A stretch of 23,801 bases of DNA from Dunaliella salina. Lineage: Eukaryota > Chlorophyta > Chlorophyceae > Chlamydomonadales > Dunaliellaceae. Made by a program: the position numbers and the translations under genes. Location: assembly GCA_002284615.2 (NCBI GenBank), contig MU070505.1:1-23801 (forward strand), given 5' to 3'. The notes under the pieces are model-generated. The model did no database searches. It worked only from the letters and a program-made list of their open reading frames with translations, and was not told where the DNA came from. Below are positions 9,867 to 17,878 of this stretch, one piece after another; within the stretch, counting starts at the first letter, position 1, and each line of letters starts with the position of its first letter.

Positions 9867-10585
9867 ACTCCATACTAGACAGCTGCTCCTTCCACGAATG
9901 CATCCAATCCCTCACAAACAACAAGACCCAAGGACCAGACAGCATAGCCAATGAGCTACTCAAACACCTGCCGCATGAATACAAGGAATCCATCCACAAA
10001 CTCTTTGTTATCATGTGGGCAACAGGGATCACCCCCAAAGCTTGGAAAAAGAGTGATACCATTATTATCTTTAGAGAAAAGGGCCCTGAAACGGACATCA
10101 CGTCCTACCGACCCATTGGCCTGGCCAACACCCTCTATAAATTATGGACACGCCTAGTAACAACCACCCTCTATGAATATGCAGAGAGCCACTCCCTCCT
10201 GAGCTCCATGCAAGCGGGTTTCCGTAAACACACAGGTACCATACACCAACTCCAAAACTTCATCATGACCCTTGAAGGTTCCAAACACTTTAATAAAGAT
10301 GTCTATGCTCTAATTGTAGGTTTTACTTCTGCGTTCAACACAACAGACCATGACAAACTACTTTGGATCATGTATGACCTCGGCTTCCCCACCGATGCCA
10401 TTGACACAGTTAAGAATTCATACCAAGGGGCCCACACCAGAATCCGTCTAGCAACTGGTCAGTATTCCAAAGACATACCTATAGAAAGGGGAACCATCCA
10501 AGGTGACACCCTCTCCCCCTTCCTCTTCCTCATTTACATGGAGCCCTTGCTGCGCTGGCTCCATGCTGGGCGGGCGAGGCTATGA
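9848..10585 (+). pseudogene. Reverse transcriptase, fingers and palm (part 1)
   Basis: RNA-directed DNA polymerase of the LINE. Visible motifs: NNKTQGPDSIANELLKHLP (RT motif 1), SYRPIGLANTLYKLW (motif 2), LLSSMQAGFRKHTGTIHQL, then motif A as ALIVGFTSAFNTTDHDKLL and motif B as ERGTIQGDTLSPFLFLIYME. Motif A should carry a metal-binding Asp just before F-T-S-A-F; here the codon at 10319-10321 is GGT (Gly). That alone would abolish polymerase activity. The frame ends at a stop after WLHAGRARL, while the continuation is in the next frame, showing a single-base indel near 10565-10585. The ATG at 9848 is only the first in this frame; the domain continues the upstream region after a frameshift. Confidence 0.85.
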
Positions 10586-10845
10586 ATATGAATGCCTTAA
10601 CAAAACCCCCCAGACTATGGAACAGAAAATCCAGAACAAAATCAGCAGTGGGGCATTTGCAGATGACCTCATCTGCCTCACAGGCTCATATGTTAACCTA
10701 CGTATTCAAGCCAAGAAATTAAGCCTCTATGCTGATTGGACCCACCTCATCATCTCTGGTTCAAAAACAAAGGTGACTTGCAACCTTCTTAGCCCACAAA
10801 CAATGCAAATAAGGGGCAATACGTCCGCTGCTGATTTTTTGCTCG
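10563..10845 (+). pseudogene. Reverse transcriptase palm (part 2) with FADD motif
   Basis: Frame 3 continues the RT after the indel: GGRGYEYECLNKTPQTMEQK, then SSGAFADDLICLT. FADD at 10656-10667 is motif C, the second pair of catalytic Asp residues, and it is intact. SLYADWTHLIISGSKTKV is motif D. A further frameshift near 10845 moves the reading to frame 2. The frame-3 open frame actually spans 10503-10943, but its ends are out of register with the protein. Confidence 0.8.
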
Positions 10846-11551
10846 ACGTCAACTTAAAGATAAGATACTGGTCCAGGGCAAGCCGGCCCAATTCATTTGC
10901 CCCGGAGACCCATTTACTTACCTTGGCGTTGAAATCACCGTGACATTAGACTGGAAACCCCAGCTTAACAAAATGGAGGAAAAGCTCACCAAAAAGTTGG
11001 CAAGCCTCACATGCTCTTTTGCCACACCCAAGCAAACAATGGATATAATTCGCACAGCCATCATCCCCAGCATTGCATACGCCTTTCCAGTGACACCTTG
11101 CTCCGAGAAGGACCTTGCGGGCTGGGACACATGTATCCTCAAGGTTATCAAAGAAAGGTACAAGCTCTGGCATAGCACTGCCACAGCCATCCTACGGGAA
11201 GACAAAACTAACTATGGCCTTGGTTGTACATCCACTGCAGTAGAATATAATGCAAGGTGTGCAACGGCCCTCACCAGCAGCCTCAATAACACCGGCAGAC
11301 ATGGCCGGGTCACCAAGGCAATGCTTGAATCGCAAATCCGAAAACTGAGACACTACGCAATCAGGAGCATCAACCCATCCCACCAAACTTCCAACTTTAT
11401 CCTCAAGCAGTTACCCTACATGCTCCGTGTCAGGCAATACCTCTGCATCAACAACAGCGATCTTGACGTCTCCTACCAAGGAGCACCTTACCTTCACCAG
11501 TATCACTCCCATAGTAAAAGTCCTCTCAATGCCAATGCAACCCACCCTTAA
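10843..11551 (+). pseudogene. Reverse transcriptase thumb and post-RT region
   Basis: Frame 2 resumes with KDKILVQGKPAQFICPGD and PFTYLGVEITVTLDW; YLGV is the usual strand after the palm (motif E region). The thumb-like helices follow: TPKQTMDIIRTAIIPSIAYA, FPVTPCSEKDLAGWDTCIL, LGCTSTAVEYNARCATAL, SSLNNTGRHGRVTKAMLESQ. This region usually helps hold template and primer. Register is lost at about 11500, where the continuing protein sequence moves to frame 3. Confidence 0.7.
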
Positions 11552-12179
11552 AACCTTAGCCTGTCACTGCACTTATACGCTCATGGAAATAGGCATAAAC
11601 AGGCTCTCTGCTTTGATGAATAATAATCTCACGCATGTTATTGACGGGAACAAACTCACATCTCTGTTTGGCCGCAAAATAAAGACCAAACATATTGTAG
11701 CCCTGAATAGACTCTCTCATACCCCCAACACCCGCACTCTGACTGAGGACAGACCTGACCTCATCAGCACAATCATTCACAACCAAGACAGCTCACCCAA
11801 TAAAACCCCTGAAGCACGCTGCATAAATCATACAACATATACAGAAATGATGAAAACAGAAAATACACCAACAGGATGGAACTGGTCAAAGTTTTATCCA
11901 GGCCATGCTCCCCCTGATCCTTCCAATTCCAACCCAGGCAGTGGGAGATGTGCCCCTAATACACACATACACCCTGATTCTAGGGCTTACAGCAACCCCC
12001 TCTTTGATGCTGAGGATATGGAAGTAGAAAATGCAACCCCCAGCAGCCAGGAGAGCCAATCTCCAAACAGCCAACCATGCGCAGAAGGGCACTCATACCA
12101 AAGCAGACGCACTCGCGAAAGAAACAATCCCCATGCGGAGCAGCCGCAAACACAAGCACATAATATACAACCCAATTAA
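11427..12179 (+). pseudogene. Post-RT helical region and disordered linker
   Basis: The first 25 or so residues are out of register. The true continuation starts near ITPIVKVLSMPMQPTLKTLA (about 11505) with helical text (MEIGINRLSALMNNN, IDGNKLTSLFGRKIKT), then becomes rich in Pro, Ser, Asn and Thr (NSNPGSGRCAPNTHIHPDSR), as expected for a flexible linker. The stop is at 12177-12179, and the same frame stays open to about 12394 with similar composition (LEPSQTPQIGSRRSRGSRAP). The linker therefore probably reached the next domain before the stop arose. It joins the polymerase to the chromatin-reader part. Confidence 0.55.
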
Positions 12180-12335
12180 ACCTTTGCAACACCCCACACA
12201 CAGACCCGGTCCCTGGAGCCCTCTCAGACCCCACAAATTGGGAGCAGAAGGTCCAGAGGGAGCCGAGCCCCAACAACACTTTTTGACCCTGATCCCCAAC
12301 CCATAATAACCCCTTTCCCTCACCTCCAAACACCT

Positions 12336-12925
12336 CAAGCACTTATTTCCCCCAATGGCTCTGGAATTATAAACAGAATAAGGCTGCTGCATTAAGCGCA
12401 GTTGAAGCTAGTAACACCATCTTCCGCTTTGACCATGTCATCCTACATATATTTGGCTGGCAACACCTCCGGAAATATAAGAGATCTTCTCAAGAAAAGG
12501 AGCAAAAACAATACAAAGTACAATGGCACCCCGTCACCATTGAAAAATGGGCCTTACCCATTTTCCAAAATGAATGGCTGAAAGTGGCCTCTTCAAAGCA
12601 TGTACCAAGAAGAACTGAAGCAGACCCGTGTCGCCAGCTCTGCTGGAGCCCATTAAGCAAAGAATACACCTTTGAAAGTCAAATCCATGAAGATTTGCCC
12701 ACCTGTGATACCTGCCACCGTACATACCACTGGGACTGTCTCATAGATGTCAAAGCATGCTCCCAAAATGACCGGGCGCTGAGCAAACAAAATGAGCACT
12801 GGGACTGCCCTGCCTGCGCATCCCTGTCAGACTCCCAAAACGCGGAAAGGATCAACTTCTCTGAGGACTGTGAAATGATCTATGTAGAGTGGCATCCTAA
12901 ATGGGAAGCTGAAGAAATGCTATGA
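12336..12925 (+). pseudogene. Chromo-like segment and C4HC3 PHD-type zinc finger
   Basis: Frame 2 is open from about 12336. First part: FRFDHVILHIFGWQHLRKYK and QYKVQWHPVTIEKWALPIF, in which Y-x-V-x-W resembles a chromodomain strand. Then ligands C-x3-C (PCRQLC, about 12627), C-x2-C (CDTC, 12704-12715), H-x2-C (YHWDC) and C-x2-C (WDCPAC, about 12806): a C4HC3 pattern with the Trp two residues before the last Cys pair, as in PHD fingers that bind histone H3 tails. Next is a second chromo-like piece, MIYVEWHPKWEAEEML, broken by TGA at 12923-12925. By family knowledge such modules target chromatin; the histone ligand here is unknown. The GTG at 12584 is not the real start. Confidence 0.6.
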
Positions 12926-13260
12926 ATACATCCAGACCTCGATGCTCATGTGCAAGCCTTTGACGCGGAGGAACGACCAGAGGAAATAGAAGACCCCTTG
13001 GCCATTGAAATAGACCTGGACAATCTTGTCAACCAAGGCTTTGAAGGCAATCCTCAGAGCCTATCTGAATCTCCATGGCTCTCAACCACCGGCTGCGCAA
13101 TTCGCAAGAATGTCATCTTTGACTTCCAACCTACCAATCCCCAGACAGATATCATGCCAACATGGCATCGTGAAATAATCATTAGAAGTGTTGACCACAT
13201 GAAGGAAACTCTTCACTTGGACACAACTGACGAGGTTGCCATGCCAACACAAATGCCAGA
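12926..13260 (+). pseudogene. Acidic linker before the methyltransferase
   Basis: The same frame continues after the TGA with HPDLDAHVQAFDAEERPEEI and AIEIDLDNLVNQGFEGNPQ: strongly acidic, then WLSTTGCAIRKNVIFDFQPT. No known domain was recognised. Register is lost near 13255-13262, where frame 1 takes over with EVTTSECACIYNANGECMG. It probably bridges the PHD and methyltransferase modules and may fold with one of them. Confidence 0.45.
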
Positions 13261-14010
13261 GAGGTAACCACCTCTGAATGCGCCTGTATCTACAATGCCA
13301 ATGGTGAATGCATGGGCATGCTCACAATAGAAAGGTTCACAACCCTGCTCGAAGCCTACAAAGCAGCCAAAAGAGCAGGCATCCATGCCACCATTCAGCC
13401 CCCTGTCCAGGATTCAGCATCTGAAATCATGGGTCTGCTCTCACGCCAAAAGGCTCACCAGAAAAATCTTTTGGCCCAGAGCAAAAAGGTTTTCAATTCA
13501 AACATGTTTATTACTCCTTCCCACATCCGATCAGCCCTGCATAAATGGTGCATGGTCTCAGCAGAGAGGTACAACACTTATTTCAGCACAAACTACCAAG
13601 ACCAGGTCTTTGGGGCGCACAAAGACGCCCTCTCTGTGCGCTACACTGGCTTCTCCTTCTGCCATCCTCCACACGATGATGAAATGATGTTTAAACTCCT
13701 ACGCCACGCAGTGCACTCCTCCCTCCATTCCACAGATCCAGTTGCCACCTTCATGCTCCTGCCCCACTGGAGAGGCTTCAGCTGTAACGCGTATATGAGC
13801 TGGCTGAGCCAATACCCAGATACTGCAAAAGTTCTTGCCAGATTCCCTGCAAGGAAAATTTAATTCCAAGCACCACAACACTGGCTTGATACCATCACCA
13901 ATCCTACTCCACCTTCCTATCCTATGCAACTCATCGTTGTGTGGAACCCTAACGCCAGAGAAATACTAGATACCGCAAACAAAGACTGGTTTCAATCCCT
14001 CCAGCAAGAT
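13261..14010 (+). pseudogene. PCIF1/CAPAM-like adenine-N6 methyltransferase domain
   Basis: Frame 1. Order of motifs: helix SHIRSALHKWCMVSAERYNT, YFSTNYQDQVFGAHKDALS, RYTGFSFCHPPHDDEMM, LLRHAVHSSLHSTDPVATFM, LLPHWRGFSCNAYMSWL, then FQAPQHWLD and PMQLIVVWNPNAREIL. Aromatic-Asp strand, F-x-NPPF-like loop followed by acidic residues, hydrophobic strand ending in P-x-W, then a strand ending in W/N, is the layout I know from PCIF1, which makes m6Am next to the mRNA cap. The catalytic loop here reads HPPH (13663-13674), so the expected Asn is His. One in-frame stop lies at 13861-13863, after which the same frame runs on into RNase H. Assignment is by eye; another Rossmann-type methylase or a dead relative is possible. 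Confidence 0.5.
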
Positions 14011-15420
14011 GTAAAGCAAGTTACACCAGAAGCTTGTTGGCTACCTTTGGATTCTCCAAATACTGTCACGCCGCTGCGCACCCACCAACACCTAGCATCA
14101 AATACTTGGAAACAGAAATTCCAATCACTCCCCCCTGACACCCATAGCTGCTCACACAAGTGCCCTCAGGCAAGGACAGCCTTCATCCCTGACAACTACA
14201 AAAAAATGTTCACACCCAAAATCAAGGACTGGAGGGAAATCACCTACACTGATGGCAGTGTGATTAAACGCAAAGATAACGACTCCCCACCCCTTTCTGG
14301 TTCAGGTGTTTACAAACCAGGAAGTGACACTGCTGCACCCTCCCAACACTTGCAACTGCACATAAAACCCAATGGCCATGGACCAGCCAATACAATCACC
14401 AGAGCGGAACTTGTGGGTATCCTTGTGGCACTCCAACACGAGCAAACTGAGATTGCCACTGATAGTGCATCATGCCTTTTTCAGATTTCTAATCAAACCA
14501 TTCATCCCATGCACATGAGGTATCACCTACATGCAGAGCTCATTCATGCAATATCAACCATATTAAAGCACTCCCCTCACCCTATCCATTTTTACAAAGT
14601 CAAAGCCCACTCTGGCATCATAGGAAATGAGGGGGCCGACATTTGCGCTCGCACCGCAGCCCTCTCTCACGCCATAGACATTGCACTTCCAGATGCCAGG
14701 GACCCTTTCCACAATTTCTGTTGGCTTTCACCGAAGACCTCTTCCACACAAAATGATGGCATGCACCGCTACCACAAGCTTCCGATGCACTATCTCACCA
14801 ACCTGAGCGACAAACTTAAAACACACATGCACAAGAAACACAAGCTTGGCTCTGCTGACACCTCTGGATACCACTACCAGAGATGGCAGAAGCTTAACGA
14901 TGCCACACCACCCACCGCCAATGCCAACACTGAAGTTTACAACCCAGCCCCTCAACTTGCAAACAAGGAGATCAGCAACTCCTTCTGGACAAGCCCAAAG
15001 ATAACCCTTAAACAGCAAATAAACCTTATGAAGTATCGAACGGATGCACTGTACACACAGAGTCATGCCTCCAACTTCAATTTTTCCGGTTCTATTAAAT
15101 GCCCACTCTGTGCAAATATGGACAGCATCAATCACGTTCTGCTTAGGTGTACCAACCCAACAATGAGTGGGATGCACACCAACAGACACCATGCGGCCCT
15201 TAGTCTCTTTGTAGGAGTCCTGAGTAAAGGTCGGTATGGCTCATCCCTCATTAGCATGGATGGCTGCAATCATGACAGACTTCTGGATCAAGGCATACAA
15301 ATCCCTGAAAACACCTCTCGAGCTATTCCAGATTGGGTTTTCCCAAATGACATTGCCTCACCTGCTCGGCACCAAAGCCGCCCTGATGCTCTTTTTGTGC
15401 GCCCCATCCCAGGCAGATAA
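13924..15420 (+). pseudogene. RNase H, zinc knuckle and endonuclease N-half of copy B
   Basis: The longest open frame here, 498 codons. Residues 1-75 finish the methyltransferase region. RNase H follows with YTDGSVIK (Asp codon 14251), RAELVGIL (14401), IATDSASC (about 14458) and KAHSGIIGNEGADICARTAA (about 14595-14655): all catalytic acids present. Linker LPMHYLTNLSDKLKTHMHKK leads to the knuckle CPLCANMDSINHVLLRC (about 15100-15150), intact unlike copy A. Then comes the endonuclease N-half with SSLISMDGCNHDRLLDQGIQ, IPDWVFPN and RPDALFVRP (15379-15405). It ends at TAA 15418-15420 where copy A has CAA. The ATG at 13924 is internal; the same frame is open upstream to 13864. Confidence 0.85.
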
Positions 15421-15882
15421 GCCCACCTTGATCCTACCAAGATCCCCCCAAATGATAGAGATATTCACCTTGTCGAACTTAAATTCTGCCCTGACACAAA
15501 TCCCTTCATCACTCTGGAACGTGCACGGACTCAACATTCCCACACCATAAACAGACTTAAAACACGCAGCTTAAGAAACCCAAACAGGAACAACAAAGTG
15601 ACTTTGCATACCATCTTAATTGGTGTGGGTGGCACGATTTAAAATGAGCTAACAATTTCACCTCTAAATCTGGGTCTAACCAAACAGAAAGCCAAATCAC
15701 TAGCATCCAAGCTCAGGGACCATGCCATCCAAAGATTATCCACCATCATTAACACTAGACATGCACTTCGCTTTCAGAGGGCATCTGGGAGGGGGTTTGC
15801 TGGGTGCGCGGCGGCGGCTGAGGATGGAAGAAGAGTCCGAGCGCTCAGGGGCATGGCCAGCAATCCTCCAGATCCCCATTAG
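15421..15882 (+). pseudogene. Restriction-like endonuclease C-half of copy B
   Basis: This is the same frame as the preceding segment, after the TAA. It contains DIHLVELKFCPDTNPF, where E-L-K (15475-15483) is the ExK of a PD-(D/E)XK nuclease and pairs with RPDA upstream; then RARTQHSHT, LKTRSLRNPNRNNKVTLH, TILIGVGGTI, LGLTKQKAKSLASKLRDHA, TIINTRHALRF, and the end ASNPPDPH with TAG at 15880-15882. A second stop, TAA at 15640-15642, stands where the tail at 16026-16540 has a Tyr codon (GGTVYND). Endonucleases of this class nick target DNA to prime reverse transcription, classically at fixed sites. The catalytic residues are present, unlike copy A. Confidence 0.75.
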
Positions 15883-16025
15883 TTCTGTCTCTTGCTCTCT
15901 CCTAGGCTAGTTTTACCTAGTTTAGGTGGAGGGCCTCCTGGTGAGGCCTCTAACTTTTGTTAGGGGTTCTTCCCTTAATGCACGCGGCTTTTGGCTTGCG
16001 TAGACTTCTTTTTTCTTTTCTTTTC
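15883..16025 (+). other. 3' UTR, hairpin and T/C tail of copy B
   Basis: About 100 bases after the stop comes TTCCCTTAATGCACGC with a hairpin (ACGC 15982-15985, GCGT 15998-16001), GTAGAC, and a T/C-rich tail reaching 16025. It matches the 3' ends at 5508 and 16540. This is the likely recognition site for the element's own RT. Confidence 0.7.
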
Positions 16026-16540
16026 GTGCGCAGGCTCAACATGTCCACATCATAAACAGACTTAAAACACGCAGCTTAAGAAACCCAAACAGGAATAACA
16101 AAGTGACCTTGCACATCATCTTAATTGGTGTGGGTGGCACGGTTTATAATGATTATACAATTACACCTCTTATACATCTGGGCCTGACCAAGCAAAAAGC
16201 TAAATCGCTAGCATCCCAGCTTAGGGACCACGCCATCCATAGATTACCCACCATCATTAACACTAGATATGCACTTAGGTTTCAGGGGGCATCTGGGAGG
16301 GGGTTTGCTGGGCGCGCAGAGGCGGCTGAGGATGGAAGAAGGAGAGTCCGAGCGCTCAGGGGCATGGCAAGCAATCTTCCGGATCCCCATTAGTTTTGTC
16401 TCTTGCCCTCTCCTAGGCTAGTTTTGTTTAGTTTAGGTAGAGGGCCCCCTGGTGAGGTCTCTAACTTTTGTTAGTGGACCTTCCCTTAATGCACGCGGCC
16501 TTTGGCTTGCGTAGACTGCTTCTCTTCTATTTTCTTCTCC
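16026..16540 (+). mobile_element. Family-1 LINE tail abutting copy B (probably right part of copy A)
   Basis: It starts directly after copy B's T/C tail with a coding frame open from 16025 (RAQAQHVHIINRLKTRSLRN) that enters the endonuclease C-half, then has the stop at 16391-16393, the 3' UTR, TTCCCTTAATGCACGC, the hairpin (16493-16496 with 16509-16512) and a T/C tail to about 16540. It is about 90 percent identical by eye to 15521-16025. It supplies exactly the part that copy A lacks, so I read it as copy A's end, separated by the insertion of copy B. A tandem duplication of the 505-base tail is the alternative. Confidence 0.7.
16103..16393 (+). pseudogene. Endonuclease C-terminus, open frame
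   Basis: Intact frame reading VTLHIILIGVGGTVYNDYTI, LGLTKQKAKSLASQLRDHA, TIINTRYALRF, then a Gly/Arg/Ala-rich segment and ASNLPDPH with TAG. It is open further upstream to 16025. The GVGGTVYND segment is the best-preserved version in the window and shows that copy B has a stop at its Tyr position. It is the last part of the restriction-like nuclease polyprotein, not an independent gene. Confidence 0.75.
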
Positions 16541-16739
16541 ACTCCTTCCTGGAGTGCCTGAAGAGAGTGTGGAATTGAGCCTATTCAATTTGACCGTTTC
16601 AGAGTTCAGAGCTTGCACACAATTTTATAATCCACTCCGTCAAAGCAACAGTCCTCTCCTACGCAGAGTTTTTTCATGCAGGCCTTTCCCTCAACGCCAG
16701 GAATTCCTCGTGTTGAACTCCTCAACTTTTCACTGCCAT

Positions 16740-17125
16740 GAATGGCTTATGGCAGTGAAGATGTGAATTACTTGCCTAATGCACATGCCTTCCAGCAGAA
16801 TATTTGGTGAGATTGTACGGTTTGATGCACGTGCATGGGTGCGGGCAGTTTCCTCAAAAGCAAGCCAGGTGGTGTCGTGAAGAGGTTTGCCTTCAAAAAG
16901 ATTTATACATAAGGTAAGGTTATGCCTGTCAGGTTTTCATCATCCCGGATGGCCTGATGCCTGGCAATGGCATCAGCACATTCATTCCTGGGAATTCCAG
17001 CATGAAATTTAACCTTGAAGAATGAATGAATTGGTGTAGGTGAGTTGCGCACAGGCTGTATGAATAGCTTGAGGATACGTCTTTGAACAAGTTGGCAGTG
17101 CAGGTCTGGATACAGCATTTGTTTT
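16740..17125 (-). mobile_element. Family-2 LINE: RNase H C-half and linker, antisense
   Basis: Read on the minus strand: KQMLYPDLHCQLVQRRILKL, SPTPIHSFFKVKFHAGIPRN, then NECADAIARHQAI (the RNase H His loop and last Asp), DDENLTGITLPYV, and after a frameshift GKPLHDTTWLAFEETARTHA. The order matches family 1 (HPIHFHKVKAHSG, GNEGAD, PFHNFCWLS) but the sequence is clearly of another family, perhaps the same as 6602-7560. The N-half of the domain lies beyond an inserted element, at 18265 and above. Frameshifts and stops make it inactive. The flank is cut exactly at the inverted repeat of the 17126-18264 element. Confidence 0.65.
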
Positions 17126-17387
17126 TGGGGGCGGAGCCCCCCCGGGGCGTAGTCCCCTATATGTTTGTGTAAGTCAACGCCAGTCAACACTGAAAGAATA
17201 GAGCTTTGAGCCACCCAGGCCACCCCAGGCCATAAGAGATGCACCACCGGAATGCTAATTTTGCGCTGATTCCAGTGCTGCCCTGGGCTGCTTGGGTCCA
17301 AATTTGGACCATCCCCCCCCATCCCCCCACATGCGAATTAAACATTTACTACTATCGTGTAAGTGTTAGTGTAAGTGTATATTGAAA

Positions 17388-17536
17388 ATGCATATTTCGT
17401 TATTAGTGCTGATATTCGTCGTTTCCGTCGAGAGCGGTAGGCGTGTAACCGACGACAGTCGACTTCAGGCCCTTGCAGCCAGAAGAGAGCTTCTGGACAG
17501 TACTCGTGATGCGAGGCGCCAGCGGGCAAGGGAAAG
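17388..17536 (+). CDS. Exon 1 of a small gene inside the TIR element
   Basis: It starts at ATG 17388. The first 15 residues (MHISLLVLIFVVSVE) are hydrophobic like a signal peptide or anchor, then the protein turns strongly charged (RRELLDSTRDARRQRARE). It ends at AAAG|GTAAGG with two bases left over. The intron 17537-17619 is 83 bases, with GT and a ...TTGGGCAG acceptor. Without splicing, the frame stops at once (TAA 17538-17540). I do not recognise the family; Arg/Glu-rich text of this kind occurs at the start of some transposon proteins. A later in-frame start is possible if the hydrophobic leader is chance. Confidence 0.4.
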
Positions 17537-17619
17537 GTAAGGCAGCTGGCAGCTCATGTTCTAAGAGAGTGTTCTAGAGAACCAGGTGTGCTAACACTGC
17601 CTCCTGATTACTTGGGCAG

Positions 17620-17878
17620 CAGGAGAGGGGAGGCAGGCATACAGCAGGCAGGGGAGACAGCTCAGCAGATAGAATTAGTGGAGCCTGGAAATGCCACACA
17701 GCATGCAGAGGAAGCAGCATTAGCAGCACATGCAGCTGAGCCAGGGATTGTAGCCTTAAACAACCGCATGGAGCTACGCCAAGCACGTGCACAGGAATTG
17801 CAAGAGAACATGGCTATGAGGTTGGGTGTGACTCTGATTGAGGAAGAGGAGTTTGCTAGGAGGGTAAGGGACCGCTGA
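17620..17878 (+). CDS. Exon 2 of the small gene inside the TIR element
   Basis: It joins exon 1 in phase (AG|C gives Ser) to make a 135-residue protein ending RVRDR with TGA at 17876-17878. Exon 2 is Ala/Glu/Gln-rich and mostly helical: ATQHAEEAALAAHAAEPG, NNRMELRQARAQELQENMAM, LGVTLIEEEEFARRVRDR. It shows a likely coiled coil with no enzyme motif. Lying wholly within the inverted repeats, it probably moves with the element. Function unknown. Confidence 0.45.

Larger units (their letters stand above)
9304..16025 (+). mobile_element. Family-1 LINE copy B: RT, PHD, methyltransferase, RNase H, endonuclease
   Basis: This is a 6.7-kb plus-strand non-LTR retrotransposon, probably 5'-truncated. Domain order: pre-RT linker, RT with thumb, post-RT region, disordered linker, chromo-like and PHD modules, PCIF1-like methyltransferase, RNase H, zinc knuckle, PD-(D/E)XK endonuclease, 3' UTR with hairpin, T/C tail. 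No LTRs or integrase were seen. RNase H plus a restriction-like endonuclease recalls the Dualen/RandI clade described in Chlamydomonas, which also has an APE endonuclease; an APE domain would lie upstream of the truncation, and PNLHKAILF at about 9330 could be its last strand. The reading frame changes at least five times and has several stops, so this copy is inactive. Confidence 0.75.

Noticed and set aside
14728..15192. 154-codon minus-strand frame opposite the copy B RNase H/endonuclease
   Set aside because: It is a shadow of the plus-strand frame, which has clear domain motifs and a matching copy at 7675-9303.
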